NCBI RefSeq assembly: GCF_014190775.1
Contig: NZ_JACHVP010000006.1
Location: forward strand, 1 to 64,000
Source of the DNA: Leifsonia aquatica
Lineage (GTDB): Bacteria > Actinomycetota > Actinomycetes > Actinomycetales > Microbacteriaceae
Length of the DNA stretch: 64,000 nucleotides
Reading direction: 5' to 3'
This document shows, piece by piece, positions 1-8,730 of this stretch. Within the stretch, counting starts at the first letter, position 1. Each line of letters opens with the position of its first letter. Made by a program: the position numbers and the translations under genes. Under the pieces are notes generated by a model. The model was not told where the DNA came from and ran no database searches. It saw nothing but the letters and a program-made list of their open reading frames with translations.

Positions 1-450
1 TCCCTCCTGGGCGTCCACCCACTCCTCCTGTCGCCGCGCGGGATGCTGACCTCCGTCGCCGGAGCGCCTGACGCTCCGGCAGCCTCCCTCATCGCCGTCG
101 CGGTGGTGGCCGGGCTCGTCGGCGTCCTGCTGCTCGCCGTCGCGCTGCTGCCCGGTCGTCGGGCGCGCCGCCCGCTGGACGCCGAGCACGCGATCGTGGT
201 CGCGGACGACACCATGCTGGCCTCGGCCCTCGCCCGCACCGCGGCCAGGACCGCCGCCGTCTCCGCCGATGCCGTGAGCGTGTCGCTCGGCCGCCGCACC
301 GCCACCGTCCGCGTCGTGCCGGTCACCGGCACGCGCGTCGATCGGGATGCGGTCCGCGGCGCCGTCTCCGAGGAGTTCGCCCAGGCAGGGCCGGCACGGC
401 CGGTCCGCGTCGCCGTGCTCGTCTCCGCGGCAGGAAAGGTCGGATCGTGA
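1..450 (+). CDS. Membrane protein of AmaP/Asp23 locus, 5' end cut by window
   Basis: The reading frame is open from the first base of the window, so the start lies upstream; the first internal ATG is at 43. The visible part has one strong membrane segment (about residues 30-52, ending in an Arg-rich stop-transfer stretch) followed by a roughly 80-residue soluble domain with the alternating Val/Ala/Arg pattern seen in small C-terminal domains of actinobacterial DUF6286-like proteins. It overlaps the AmaP-like gene by 4 bases (GTGA-type junction at 447-450), so the two are translationally coupled. In Actinobacteria these genes sit downstream of Asp23/Gls24 envelope-stress proteins. The DUF6286 label is tentative; the membrane topology and operon link are firm. 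Confidence 0.6.
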   Translation, partial: SLLGVHPLLLSPRGMLTSVAGAPDAPAASLIAVAVVAGLVGVLLLAVALLPGRRARRPLDAEHAIVVADDTMLASALARTAARTAAVSADAVSVSLGRRTATVRVVPVTGTRVDRDAVRGAVSEEFAQAGPARPVRVAVLVSAAGKVGS

Positions 451-1079
451 ACACCACCAATCGCGCGCTCAACCGCGCACTGCTCGCCGTCGTGGGGCTG
501 CTCGCCTTCGCGGCCGCCGCATCCCTCGTCTGGCTGCTCGTGGTTCCCGGAGCCGGTGCGCTCTGGCGCGAGTGGGGCACCGCAGCGCTGGCCTCGACGG
601 ACGACGTCTTCGGCCGGCCGCTGTGGACGGGCACCACCGTGAGCCTCGCCGCGGTGATCGCCCTGGCCGTCGCCGTGGTCGTCATCGTCCTGCTCCTCGA
701 CTTCGTGCTCCGGCAGGGCGGCGGCTCGACGGCCACGGTCGTGCGGGCCCGCGGCGAGGACGGCGGCATCGAGATCGACACCGCGGTGCCCGCCAGCCTG
801 CTCGTCGAACGCCTGCGCGGCGTGCCCGGCGTGGCCGGCGTCGCGGTCAGCGCGTACCGCGTGCGTCGGCAGCCCGCGCTCAAGGTGACGGTCGACTGCC
901 GTCGCGGCGCCTCTCCTCGCACGATCGTCGACGCGATCGACGACGCGGTCCTCCGGCTCGGGGATGCGCTCGGCACGGAGCCGACGGTCTTCGCGCAGCT
1001 GACGGGAGGCTTCCGGGCCCGCGTCCGCACCCCCGTCCGGGTCGACACCTCCACGCCGGCGGTGCGTCCCATCCCCTAG
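447..1079 (+). CDS. amaP: Alkaline shock response membrane anchor protein AmaP-like
   Basis: A 210-residue protein with two hydrophobic segments (about residues 12-35 and 68-92) separated by a short extracytoplasmic loop, then a soluble C-terminal domain with the pattern of AmaP proteins, which anchor the Asp23 envelope-stress protein to the membrane in Firmicutes and Actinobacteria. The start is a GTG that overlaps the end of the preceding gene, pointing to coupling. The gene stops 10 bases before the next start on the same strand. Assignment rests on length, topology and the partner gene; no catalytic motif is expected in this family. Confidence 0.6.
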   Translation: MNTTNRALNRALLAVVGLLAFAAAASLVWLLVVPGAGALWREWGTAALASTDDVFGRPLWTGTTVSLAAVIALAVAVVVIVLLLDFVLRQGGGSTATVVRARGEDGGIEIDTAVPASLLVERLRGVPGVAGVAVSAYRVRRQPALKVTVDCRRGASPRTIVDAIDDAVLRLGDALGTEPTVFAQLTGGFRARVRTPVRVDTSTPAVRPIP

Positions 1080-1089
1080 CCTGGTTCGC

Positions 1090-1689
1090 ATGACAGTTGT
1101 CGTCGAAAACCTCCCGCCGCTGACGTGGAGCAACGGAGCAGGACAGGCCGAGCAGACCGCGGACGGTGAAGTCGTCGTCACGGCCGTCGCCGGGAGCGAC
1201 TGGACCAACGACGCCTTCGGGGGCCCGCAGCAGCACGCGGCGACCTCGCTCGGCTTCACGCCGACGGAGGACTTCGCGCTCAGCGCGCGGGTTCGGGTGA
1301 CGTCCCCGCGCACGACATTCGACGCCGGGGTGCTCGCCATCTGGGGCGACCGGGACCACTGGGCGAAGCTCTGCTTCGAGAACTCGCCGCAGGGGCAGCC
1401 GATGGTCGTGTCCGTCGTCACCAACACGTTCTCCGACGACTGCAACTCGACGATCGTCACCGACGACCACGTGTACCTGCGCGTGGTCCGCTCCGGCACC
1501 GGCTGGGCGTTCCACTCCTCGCGCGACGGCGTGACGTGGGACTTCGTGCGCGTCTTCCGGCTCGACTACGACGGCCCGGTGAACGTCGGCTTCATGGCGC
1601 AGGCGCCGATGGGCGACACCTGCGTCGCCGTGTTCGACACGATCGCGTACTCCACCGACGTGCCGGGCGACTTCCGCAACGGCGACTGA
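1090..1689 (+). CDS. DUF1349 family concanavalin-like protein
   Basis: A 199-residue soluble protein without a signal peptide. It begins with the LPPLTWSNG-type strand, has the central FDAGVLAIWGDRDHWAKLCFE segment split across two strands, and ends in VGFMAQAPMGDTCVAVFD, which is the layout of DUF1349 (YesU-like) jelly-roll proteins. These are thought to bind carbohydrates, but no reaction is established. It is convergent with the peroxidase-like gene, with only eight bases between the two stop codons. Function is unassigned beyond fold. Confidence 0.8.
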   Translation: MTVVVENLPPLTWSNGAGQAEQTADGEVVVTAVAGSDWTNDAFGGPQQHAATSLGFTPTEDFALSARVRVTSPRTTFDAGVLAIWGDRDHWAKLCFENSPQGQPMVVSVVTNTFSDDCNSTIVTDDHVYLRVVRSGTGWAFHSSRDGVTWDFVRVFRLDYDGPVNVGFMAQAPMGDTCVAVFDTIAYSTDVPGDFRNGD

Positions 1690-1697
1690 GCCGCCCG

Positions 1698-2303
1698 CTA
1701 CTCGGCCGGCGGGGTCGGCTCCCCGAGCGACAACATGAGCCGGTTGGCCCAGTTGAAGAAGGCCGCGCCGTTGATCGCGTCGATGATCGCCAGATCGTCG
1801 AGCCCGGCCTCCCGGAGCTGACGCACGTGCTCAGGGCCGAACGCGCCCGGGATCACGGTGAGGGCGACCGACGCGTCGATGACGGCGCGCCACTGCGGGT
1901 CGTCCTGCTGCCCGGCCGGACCCTCGTCGAGCAGCCGCTGCACGTCGTCCGGGCGCTTGGACTTGTGCGTGGCGAAGCGGGAGTGGACGGACGCGCAGAA
2001 GATGCAGCCGTTGGTGCGGGAGGCGCTGGCGGCCGAGAGCTCGCGCAGCGCGCGGGTGAGGCCGCCCTTCTCGTTGTAGAAGATGTCGTTGTCGGTGCGG
2101 GTGCGGGCACCCAGGATGTCGGGGTCGCGCACCAGCAGGCGGAAGTACGGACTGTTCGCCCGGCCCTTGTCGACGAGCCCCTCGTAGTGCCGCTCGGTCA
2201 GCTCGTCGAGGGGCAGCGGCTCCAGCCACGCCTCCCAGCCGAGCTCGGCCTGGGTGAAGGCGTTGGGGGCCTCGAAGTCGTGCCGGATGACGGTGCCGCT
2301 CAT
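1698..2303 (-). CDS. Alkylhydroperoxidase/CMD-domain protein (Avi_7169-like)
   Basis: A 201-residue protein whose start overlaps the preceding CMD gene by 4 bases (ATGA). Its centre carries the C-x2-C-x3-H signature CIFCASVH, the redox-active motif of the AhpD/carboxymuconolactone decarboxylase superfamily. The length and the ERHYEGLV and FNWANRLML segments fit the family that co-occurs with a luciferase-like monooxygenase and a second CMD protein. Probable role is peroxide removal or thiol redox chemistry during oxidation of the imported compound. It is the last gene of the operon. Longer frames upstream are ignored because the overlap fixes this start. Confidence 0.8.
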   Translation of the reverse strand: MSGTVIRHDFEAPNAFTQAELGWEAWLEPLPLDELTERHYEGLVDKGRANSPYFRLLVRDPDILGARTRTDNDIFYNEKGGLTRALRELSAASASRTNGCIFCASVHSRFATHKSKRPDDVQRLLDEGPAGQQDDPQWRAVIDASVALTVIPGAFGPEHVRQLREAGLDDLAIIDAINGAAFFNWANRLMLSLGEPTPPAE

Positions 2304-2887
2304 GCGAGCTCTCCTTTCAGGACGGTGAGCCCCGCGACGACGCGGAGCTGGAAGCTGAGGAACGCGACGAGCTGGGACAGCGTGACGATGCCGGTCGTGG
2401 ACCAGCCGGCGTCGAGCAGTGCCTGCAGCGCGTCGGCCGACGAGTCGCGCGGGCGGTAGACGAGCAGGTGCGTGTGGGCGAGGGCGGCGGCGAGACGCTC
2501 GCCGACCGCTGCGGACAGCGCCGCGTCCGGGGTCCACACGAGTCCGGCGACGTTCTCGACGGTCAGCGGCCCGGCGGGGTAGTCGCCGTACGGTCCCTCG
2601 GTGAGCGCTCCGGGCACGGCGACCTCGAGGGCGGCGAGCAGATCGGCGTCCTCCGCCGCGAGCAGGTCGCGGTAGTGGGAGGCGGTCGGCGACTGCGAGA
2701 GCGCGACCGTCCAGTAGGCGACGGCGAGCCGCTCGCGCTGGCCGACCTCCGCCCGCTCGTCGGAGTGGAAGAGGGCGTCGTAGCTGGCCTGCGCGTTGGC
2801 GCGCGCGTTCGGCCGCTGGTCGCGGAGGGCGTCGAGGGCGTCGCCGGGGGCGATGCCGACCAGCTGGTCGATGACGTCGGTGGGCAT
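2300..2887 (-). CDS. CMD domain protein (Avi_7170-like)
   Basis: A 195-residue alpha-helical protein, starting MPTDVIDQLVG, with the all-helical profile of the carboxymuconolactone-decarboxylase superfamily but without a C-x2-C pair, so it is unlikely to be a peroxidase itself. It lies between the luciferase-like monooxygenase (61-base gap) and the C-x2-C partner (4-base overlap). The three together are a known co-inherited set, named after the Agrobacterium vitis proteins; their substrate is not known. The role here is therefore stated only as a partner of the monooxygenase. Confidence 0.75.
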   Translation of the reverse strand: MPTDVIDQLVGIAPGDALDALRDQRPNARANAQASYDALFHSDERAEVGQRERLAVAYWTVALSQSPTASHYRDLLAAEDADLLAALEVAVPGALTEGPYGDYPAGPLTVENVAGLVWTPDAALSAAVGERLAAALAHTHLLVYRPRDSSADALQALLDAGWSTTGIVTLSQLVAFLSFQLRVVAGLTVLKGELA

Positions 2888-2948
2888 GGACGGTCCTTTC
2901 GGTGGTTCGCGGGAGTCAGGGGGTCGCGGGGTCAGCGGTTCGCGGGAG

Positions 2949-3989
2949 TCAGCGGTGCGCGGGCGCGGGCAGCGCCGGCGTCCAGTCGAGGAGTGCAGGC
3001 CCGACCTCGGCGGCGATGAGCTCGATGGAGCGCAGCACCGCGGCGTGCGGCGGGTCGATGGGATGCGGCTGGAAGGCGACGTCGGTCGCGCGCGCCAGGA
3101 TCGTGTCGGCCCGCAGCGTCGCCAGCACCTGCTCCGGCGTCCCGATGTGCACGTCGAGCCAGGCCAGCAGCTCGGCGTCGGAGACCCCGGCCGGAACCTC
3201 CAGCCCCTGGGCGTCGATGAAGCTGCGCCCGCGGTCGATGCCGCGCCGCACCCAGGCGGCCGCCTCCGCTTCGGTGTCGACGACGAGCGCGGATCGCGAC
3301 GCCAGGATGCGCGGCTCGACGCCCTCGGGCAGCGCGGCCAGGTAGGCGTCGACGATGGCCTCCTGCAGTTCGGGGGAGGTCGGGTCGGTCCAGTTCTTCC
3401 GCGGCTGGGTGCGGGAGAGCATGAGGCCGTTGCCCCGGCGCCCGATGCGCTCGGCGCCCGCGGCCGAGAAGGTCGCCTCCCAGATCGCCCCGAGCAGGTC
3501 AGGTGCGGCGGGATACAGCGCGCCGCCGTCCGACGTGAGCTCGTCCCCGCGCAGGGCGGCCACCAGCGTCTCGCGGTGCCGGTCGTAGATCGCGGCGCGG
3601 TCGCCCGACTCGTGCCCGAACGGCGGGAACGAGGAGGGCGTGCCTCCCGAACCGATCCCGAGCTCGACCCGTCCGCCCGAGAGCAGCTGCAGCACGGCGG
3701 CGTCTTCCGCGACGCGCAGCGGCTCCTCCAGCGGCAGCGTCACGATTCCCGTGCCCAGGTGGATGCGGGAGGTGCGCGCCGCCGCCTGCGCGAGCAGCAC
3801 GAACGGCGACGGGAGGCCGCCCTCGCCTTCGTGGAAGTGGTGCTGGGCGACCCAGACGCTGTCGAGCCCGACCTCCTCCGCCCGTGCGAACTGGTCGATC
3901 GCGTTGCGGTAGCGGTCGAGCGCGCTCCCGTCGTCGAGCAGCCGGGTGAAGAACCCGAGCCGCTGGGGTCGCTGGGCCGTGCCGGTCAC
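2949..3989 (-). CDS. FMN-dependent luciferase-like monooxygenase
   Basis: A 346-residue TIM-barrel flavin monooxygenase of the bacterial luciferase superfamily. Visible hallmarks are LGFFTRLLD at the start, VWVAQHHFHEGEG (the conserved His pair near the active site), the HLGTGIVTLPL strand and the GRVELGIGSGG phosphate-binding loop. It belongs to the subfamily found beside Avi_7169/Avi_7170-like proteins. Reduced FMN is needed, yet no flavin reductase is in the operon. Its start overlaps the livF stop by 4 bases. The context suggests oxidation of whatever the adjacent ABC importer brings in. Confidence 0.85.
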   Translation of the reverse strand: MTGTAQRPQRLGFFTRLLDDGSALDRYRNAIDQFARAEEVGLDSVWVAQHHFHEGEGGLPSPFVLLAQAAARTSRIHLGTGIVTLPLEEPLRVAEDAAVLQLLSGGRVELGIGSGGTPSSFPPFGHESGDRAAIYDRHRETLVAALRGDELTSDGGALYPAAPDLLGAIWEATFSAAGAERIGRRGNGLMLSRTQPRKNWTDPTSPELQEAIVDAYLAALPEGVEPRILASRSALVVDTEAEAAAWVRRGIDRGRSFIDAQGLEVPAGVSDAELLAWLDVHIGTPEQVLATLRADTILARATDVAFQPHPIDPPHAAVLRSIELIAAEVGPALLDWTPALPAPAHR

Positions 3990-4711
3990 TGTCCCGCCTT
4001 TCCGAGGTACGCCTCTTGGATCTGAGGGTCGTCGAGCAGCTCCTGCGCGGTGCCCTCGAGCACGATCGCGCCCGTCGCGAGCACGTAGCCGCGGGAGGCG
4101 ATGGAGAGCGCCAGCTCCGCCTGCTGCTCGACGAACAGCACGGCGACGCCGAGCTCTCGGTTGATCCGCACGATCTCGTCGAGCACCTGGTCGACGAGCT
4201 TCGGCGACAGGCCCATCGTCGGCTCGTCCATGCAGACCAGGCGGGGCCGGCTCATCAGCGCGCGGGCGAACGCGAGCATCTGCTGCTCCCCGCCCGACAG
4301 CGTCCCGGCCTGCTGGCGGCGACGCTCGGCGAGGCGGGGGAAGTGGGTGCGCATCCGGTCGAGGTCCTCGGCCACGCCGGCCTTGTCGCGCCGGGTGTAC
4401 GCGCCCGCGATGAGGTTCTCGTCGACGGTCATCTCGGGGAAGACGCGCCGCGCCTCCGGGACCGAGGCGATGCCGGCGGCGATCCGGCGGCGGGTGGGGG
4501 CGTGCGTGACGTCCTCCCCGGCGAACCGGACGGTGCCGGTCTTCGGCCGGACCAGGCCGAGGATGGTCTTCATCGTCGTCGACTTGCCGCTGGCGTTGCC
4601 GCCGAGGAGCGAGACGATCTCCCCCTCCCCCACGGTCAGCGAGTTGCCCCGCAGCGCATGGAAGGGACCGTAGTAGACGTTGACGTCGTCCAGCGCGAGC
4701 AGCTCGGTCAC
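3986..4711 (-). CDS. livF: Branched-chain amino acid-type ABC transporter ATP-binding protein LivF
   Basis: A 241-residue ATPase. Walker A is GGNASGKST (about residue 37), the signature is LSGGEQQMLAFARAL and Walker B is LVCMDEPTMGLS, followed by a switch His-equivalent region LFVEQQ. The length and the YYGPFHALRG opening are typical of LivF, the smaller of the two HAAT-family ATPases. It overlaps both neighbours by 4 bases. The true substrate may not be an amino acid, because the operon also carries a monooxygenase and CMD proteins. Confidence 0.9.
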   Translation of the reverse strand: MTELLALDDVNVYYGPFHALRGNSLTVGEGEIVSLLGGNASGKSTTMKTILGLVRPKTGTVRFAGEDVTHAPTRRRIAAGIASVPEARRVFPEMTVDENLIAGAYTRRDKAGVAEDLDRMRTHFPRLAERRRQQAGTLSGGEQQMLAFARALMSRPRLVCMDEPTMGLSPKLVDQVLDEIVRINRELGVAVLFVEQQAELALSIASRGYVLATGAIVLEGTAQELLDDPQIQEAYLGKAGQ

Positions 4712-5565
4712 TTGAGGTCCACCCCTCCCAGGCCGCGGCGGCGGCCGAGGTAGGCCTCGACCACGGCGGGGTCCGCGCGCACCTCGTCCGGGCGGCCCTC
4801 GGCGATGATGCGGCCGCCGTCCATCACGATCACGCGGTCGGAGACGGTCATCACGAGGTCGAGCTTGTGCTCCACCAGCAGGATGGTCTGCCCGGCCGCC
4901 TTGAGCTCCAGCAGCTGCTCGAGCACCTCCGCCGTCTCGGACTGGTTCATCCCGGCCGTCGGCTCGTCGAGCACGAGCAGCTTGGGCGCGAGCGCCAGCG
5001 CGCGGGCGATCTCGGTGCGCCGCCGGTTGGCGTAGCTGAGCGAGTAGGCCGGGTCGTCGCGGCGCGGCCCGAGGCGCGCCTCGAACCGGTCGATCTCGGA
5101 CTCGACGACCGCGGCGATCTCCTTCTGCTCGCGCCGGGAGGCCGGGGTGCCGACGATCGCGATGTACAGCTCGGCGAGCAGCGGGATCCAGCGCAGCAGG
5201 AACAGGTTCGACAGCCGGCGGAACGGGCGGTTGGCCCGCAGCGTCGTGTGGAGGCCGACCTCGATGTTGTCCGCCACCGAGAGGGTCGCGAAGACGCGCC
5301 CGTTCTGGAAGGTGCGGGCGATGCCGTGCTCGGCGATCCGCGCACTGTCGGCGCGCTCGATCCGCTCCCCCTCCAGCGCGATCGTCCCGCTGTTGGGCCG
5401 GAAGGTGCCGGTGACCAGGTTGAGTGTCGTGGTCTTGCCCGAGCCGTTCGGCCCGATGATGGAGACGACCTCCCCCGGCGCGACGGAGAAGGAGATGCCG
5501 TCCACGGCCTTCACGCCGTCGAAGTGGCGCGCGAGGTCGCGCACGTCCAGCAGCGGCTCGCTCAT
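4708..5565 (-). CDS. livG: Branched-chain amino acid-type ABC transporter ATP-binding protein LivG
   Basis: A 285-residue ATPase with Walker A GPNGSGKTT, signature LSYANRRRTEIARAL, Walker B LLVLDEPTAGMN and the LivG-specific H-loop LLVEHKLDLVM. It is longer than LivF because of the insertion between Walker A and the signature (ASRREQKEIAAVV region), which is normal for LivG. The ATG at 5565 sits within the ATGA overlap with the permease gene; the much longer upstream frame is antisense read-through and is rejected as a start. Confidence 0.9.
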   Translation of the reverse strand: MSEPLLDVRDLARHFDGVKAVDGISFSVAPGEVVSIIGPNGSGKTTTLNLVTGTFRPNSGTIALEGERIERADSARIAEHGIARTFQNGRVFATLSVADNIEVGLHTTLRANRPFRRLSNLFLLRWIPLLAELYIAIVGTPASRREQKEIAAVVESEIDRFEARLGPRRDDPAYSLSYANRRRTEIARALALAPKLLVLDEPTAGMNQSETAEVLEQLLELKAAGQTILLVEHKLDLVMTVSDRVIVMDGGRIIAEGRPDEVRADPAVVEAYLGRRRGLGGVDLK

Positions 5566-7364
5566 GCGTTCTTCACCAGGATCCCTCCCGGCCGGAACCG
5601 CACCGCGAGGATGAGGACCAGCCCGTAGACGATGATGCGCAGCTCGGGCGTGAAGCGCAGCAGCTCCATCGCCCCGATCAGCACGATCGCGCCGATCACC
5701 GCGCCGTACGGCAGGTTGATCCCGCCGAGGATCACGATGGTCACCACGAGCAGCGACATCAGCATGGTGAAGATCGTCGGGTCGATGTAGGTGTACTGGT
5801 GCGCGAGCAGCGAGCCGCCGATCCCGGCGAAGAAGCCCGAGACGGCGAACGAGAGCGCCTTGTAGTTGCGCCCGCGGACTCCGGAGGCGAGCGCTGCGAC
5901 CTCGTCGGAGCCGACCGACGAGATCACCTTGCCGAGGTGCGATCCGCGGATCCGCCACATGACCAGCAGCGTCACCACGAGCACGCCGAAGTCGATCAGG
6001 TAGTACGCCTGCGGGGTGTTCAGCGGCGTCCCGAACCACTCGGGCACCGGGATGTTGTAGAGACCCTGCGGCAGCACCAGCTGGATCACCGCGACGATGG
6101 CGATGCCGAGGCCCAGCGTCGCGATCGAGATGTAGTGGCCCTTCACGCCCCAGATCGGCGAGGCGAGGATCGACGCGACGACCGCGGCCACGATCCCCGC
6201 GACCGGCAGCGCGACCCAGAACGGGAAGTGCAGGTACAGCGACAGCAGCGCCGAGGCGTACGCGCCGATGGCGATCGGGCCCGCCTGGCCGAGGGCGAGC
6301 ACGCCCGCCTGTCCGGCGGTCACGGTGAACCCGGCCGCGATGATCGCGTAGATCAGGACCTGGGTGCCGGTCGTCAGCACGTAGTCGTTCGCGACCAGCG
6401 GGATGACGATGCCGCCGACGACGAACGCGGCCAGCCACACCCAGCGCGGGATGCGGATCGGCCGGCCCTTGCCGAGGAAGGTGCCCGTCAACGGTTCGCT
6501 CGAGACCAGCGGCACCTTGCCGAGCAGCCCGCCCGGCCGCACGATGAGCACCACGATCAGGATGACGAACACGATGATCTCGCGCGCCGTGTCGCCGAAG
6601 AAGTGGATGCCGAACGCCTCCAGGACGCCCAGCACGAAGCCGCCGATCACCGCCCCCACCAGCGACCCGAGGCCGCCGAGCGTGGCCGCGACGAACGCGG
6701 TGAGGCCGACATCCAGGCCCGATGTCGGGTTCGCGACGCCGACGTAGAGGGCGATGAAGACGCCGGCGAGACCGCCGAGCGCGGAGGCGATCACGAACGA
6801 AACGTGCTGCACCTGGCCGACGGGGATGCCCATCTGCAGGGCGGCCTCCTGGTCCTGCGCCGTCGCACGGATGGCGCGGCCGACCTTGCCGTACTTGAGG
6901 AACAGCGTCATCACGATCATGATGACCGCCGTCGTCCCGAGCATCACGACGTCCGAGGTGCCGAACCGCATGTTGCCGATGTGCAGGTTGGAGGTCGGCA
7001 GCACGTCCGGGAAGACGCGGAACTGCGCGCTGAACGCCATCTGCGAGGCGTTATCCAGGATCAGCGAGATCGCGTACGTGGAGAGCATCGCCGCCAGCGG
7101 CAGGTACTTCGCGAGCGGGCGGACGACGGTCACGTTGATGAGCAGGCCGAGCGCACCGCAGATCGCGAGCACCACGATCAGCGCGAGCCAGAACGGGAGC
7201 CCGATCTTCACGATGAAGAACCAGGACAGCATCGCGCCGAGGCCGAAGAACGAGAACTGCGCGAAGTTGACGACGTTCATGACGCCGAAGACGAGGGAGA
7301 TGCCGACCGCTCCGAGGGCGTAGACGTTCCCTCGGAGCAGGCCGGCGATCAGAGTGTCGAGCAT
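5562..7364 (-). CDS. livHM: Fused LivH-LivM ABC transporter permease
   Basis: A 600-residue integral membrane protein in which the two permease subunits of a HAAT-family importer are fused. Residues 1-280 are LivH-like (GLLRGNVYALGAVGISL opening, GLGSLVGAVIGGFVLG segment) and residues 300-600 are LivM-like (YVLTTGTQVLIYAIIAAG, LGQAGPIAIGAYASALL, GGINLPYGAVIGA). The two halves are usually separate genes, though fusions occur in Actinobacteria. About 17 membrane segments are visible. The start is 24 bases after the substrate-binding protein stop. Confidence 0.9.
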   Translation of the reverse strand: MLDTLIAGLLRGNVYALGAVGISLVFGVMNVVNFAQFSFFGLGAMLSWFFIVKIGLPFWLALIVVLAICGALGLLINVTVVRPLAKYLPLAAMLSTYAISLILDNASQMAFSAQFRVFPDVLPTSNLHIGNMRFGTSDVVMLGTTAVIMIVMTLFLKYGKVGRAIRATAQDQEAALQMGIPVGQVQHVSFVIASALGGLAGVFIALYVGVANPTSGLDVGLTAFVAATLGGLGSLVGAVIGGFVLGVLEAFGIHFFGDTAREIIVFVILIVVLIVRPGGLLGKVPLVSSEPLTGTFLGKGRPIRIPRWVWLAAFVVGGIVIPLVANDYVLTTGTQVLIYAIIAAGFTVTAGQAGVLALGQAGPIAIGAYASALLSLYLHFPFWVALPVAGIVAAVVASILASPIWGVKGHYISIATLGLGIAIVAVIQLVLPQGLYNIPVPEWFGTPLNTPQAYYLIDFGVLVVTLLVMWRIRGSHLGKVISSVGSDEVAALASGVRGRNYKALSFAVSGFFAGIGGSLLAHQYTYIDPTIFTMLMSLLVVTIVILGGINLPYGAVIGAIVLIGAMELLRFTPELRIIVYGLVLILAVRFRPGGILVKNA

Positions 7365-7388
7365 GGTGTGTGCGGTGGCGTCGACGGA

Positions 7389-8549
7389 CTAGCCGTTGTA
7401 CGCGACCCAGCTTCCGTCCTTCAGGATGCTCGGGGTCAGCTGCGGCGACGCGACACGGCGGGTCGACTGGTCGAAGGTGATCTTGCCGTAGACGACGCTC
7501 GGCACGTCCTTGACCTTCTTGAAGCCCGCGAGGATGCCCTCCCGGCTCGTGCCGCCGATCTTCGCGGCCGCGACGGCCACGTTGAGGGCGTCGTAGGCGC
7601 CGGCCTCGAAGCCGGTGACCTCGGTCTCCTGCGGGTACTTCTTCTTGAACGCCTTCACGAAGTCCTGCACCTCGGTCGCCGGGTTGGAGGCGAGGAACTC
7701 GGCCCCGTTGATCGCGCCCTCGGCGTCCTTCGTGCCGTCGAACGACTCCTCGTCCTGGCCGCCGTAGAAGGTCTTGTCGTAGCCGATCGCGCGCAGCTGG
7801 GTGACGATCTTCGCCGCGTCCGGGCCGTAGCCGATGTGCACGAACGCCTCGGGCTTGTCAGCCACTGCCTTCGTCAGCGACGGCCGGTAGTCGTCGGAGG
7901 TGTCGAGCACGCCCTCGGCATCGACGATCTTCAGCCCGATCTTCTTCGCCTCGGTCTTGAACGCATCGTACGCGGGGATGCCCCAGTCGGCGGTGTTGAG
8001 GTACGTCACGCCGACCGAGTCGATGCCCTGCTTCTTGATGTAGTCCGCCGTCCACGTGTACGTCGCGCTCGTCGTGATGGAGGTCGACCACTGGTACTGC
8101 GTGCCCTTGGCCGTGAAGTCGGGGTTGGAGTTGTTGAACCCGTACTGCAGCAGCTTGCCCGCCGTGTAGATCGGCGACGCGGGGATGGAGGCCGCCGACG
8201 AGTAGTCGCCGAAGACCAGGCTGATGCTGTCGTCGCCCACGAACTTCTGCGCGACCGCCACCGACTGCTTCGGGTCGGACTGCGAGTCCTCGTACTTGAG
8301 CGCGACCGGGTGCCCGTCGATGCCGCCCTTCGCGTTGACCTGCTCGACCGCCAGGTCGAAGGCCTCCTTGAACTGCTCGCCGTACTGCGCGTACTGGCCG
8401 GTCGTCGCGGCCGAGACGCCGAAGTACACCGTGCTCTTCCCGGACGAGCTGTCCGTCGACGCTGCGGAGTCGCCGGCGCAGGCGGCGAGGCCGACGATGG
8501 TGAGCGAGGCCACGGAGACAACGGCCGCGCCACGGAGGAGCTTCTTCAT
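7389..8549 (-). CDS. livJ: ABC transporter substrate-binding lipoprotein (LivJ family)
   Basis: A 386-residue secreted lipoprotein. The N terminus MKKLLRGAAVVSVASLTIVG ends in the lipobox LAAC, then a Ser/Thr-rich linker and a periplasmic-binding fold of the LivJ type (YFGVSAATTGQYAQYGEQ, GGIDGHPVALKYEDSQSDP, GFEAGAYDALNVAVAAAK). ATG at 8549 is chosen over a longer frame because it gives the signal peptide and has AAGGA about eight bases upstream. It is the first gene of the seven-gene operon, so the promoter lies in 8550-8829. Confidence 0.9.
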   Translation of the reverse strand: MKKLLRGAAVVSVASLTIVGLAACAGDSAASTDSSSGKSTVYFGVSAATTGQYAQYGEQFKEAFDLAVEQVNAKGGIDGHPVALKYEDSQSDPKQSVAVAQKFVGDDSISLVFGDYSSAASIPASPIYTAGKLLQYGFNNSNPDFTAKGTQYQWSTSITTSATYTWTADYIKKQGIDSVGVTYLNTADWGIPAYDAFKTEAKKIGLKIVDAEGVLDTSDDYRPSLTKAVADKPEAFVHIGYGPDAAKIVTQLRAIGYDKTFYGGQDEESFDGTKDAEGAINGAEFLASNPATEVQDFVKAFKKKYPQETEVTGFEAGAYDALNVAVAAAKIGGTSREGILAGFKKVKDVPSVVYGKITFDQSTRRVASPQLTPSILKDGSWVAYNG

Positions 8550-8656
8550 GGGGGTGTCCTTCGAACGGGAGGGGGTCGGGTGGACTGAGGCTAGGACTCC
8601 CCCGCCGGCCCCCGCGACCCTCCCCGTCACAGTCGGTAGCGACACGCAATGGACGT

Positions 8657-8687
8657 CACAAAGTTTGCGCGAAGCAACCACTTTGTG
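8657..8687. repeat. Compound hairpin in divergent promoter region
   Basis: Outer arms CACAAAGT (8657-8664) and ACTTTGTG (8680-8687) enclose inner arms TTGC and GCAA around GCGAA. The 280-base gap between livJ (minus) and the hydrolase (plus) contains this and a larger inverted repeat at 8731-8787. As both genes point away, it is not a terminator; it may be an operator or an attenuator-like element. Confidence 0.5.
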
Positions 8688-8730
8688 CTCGCGTCCGCCC
8701 GCCCGCGCCCCGCCGCGCTCCGCCAGCCGC

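Noticed and set aside
5799-8588. 929-residue plus-strand open frame
   Set aside because: It is antisense to livHM and livJ; composition is the Arg/Asp/His-rich pattern of third-position GC read on the wrong strand.
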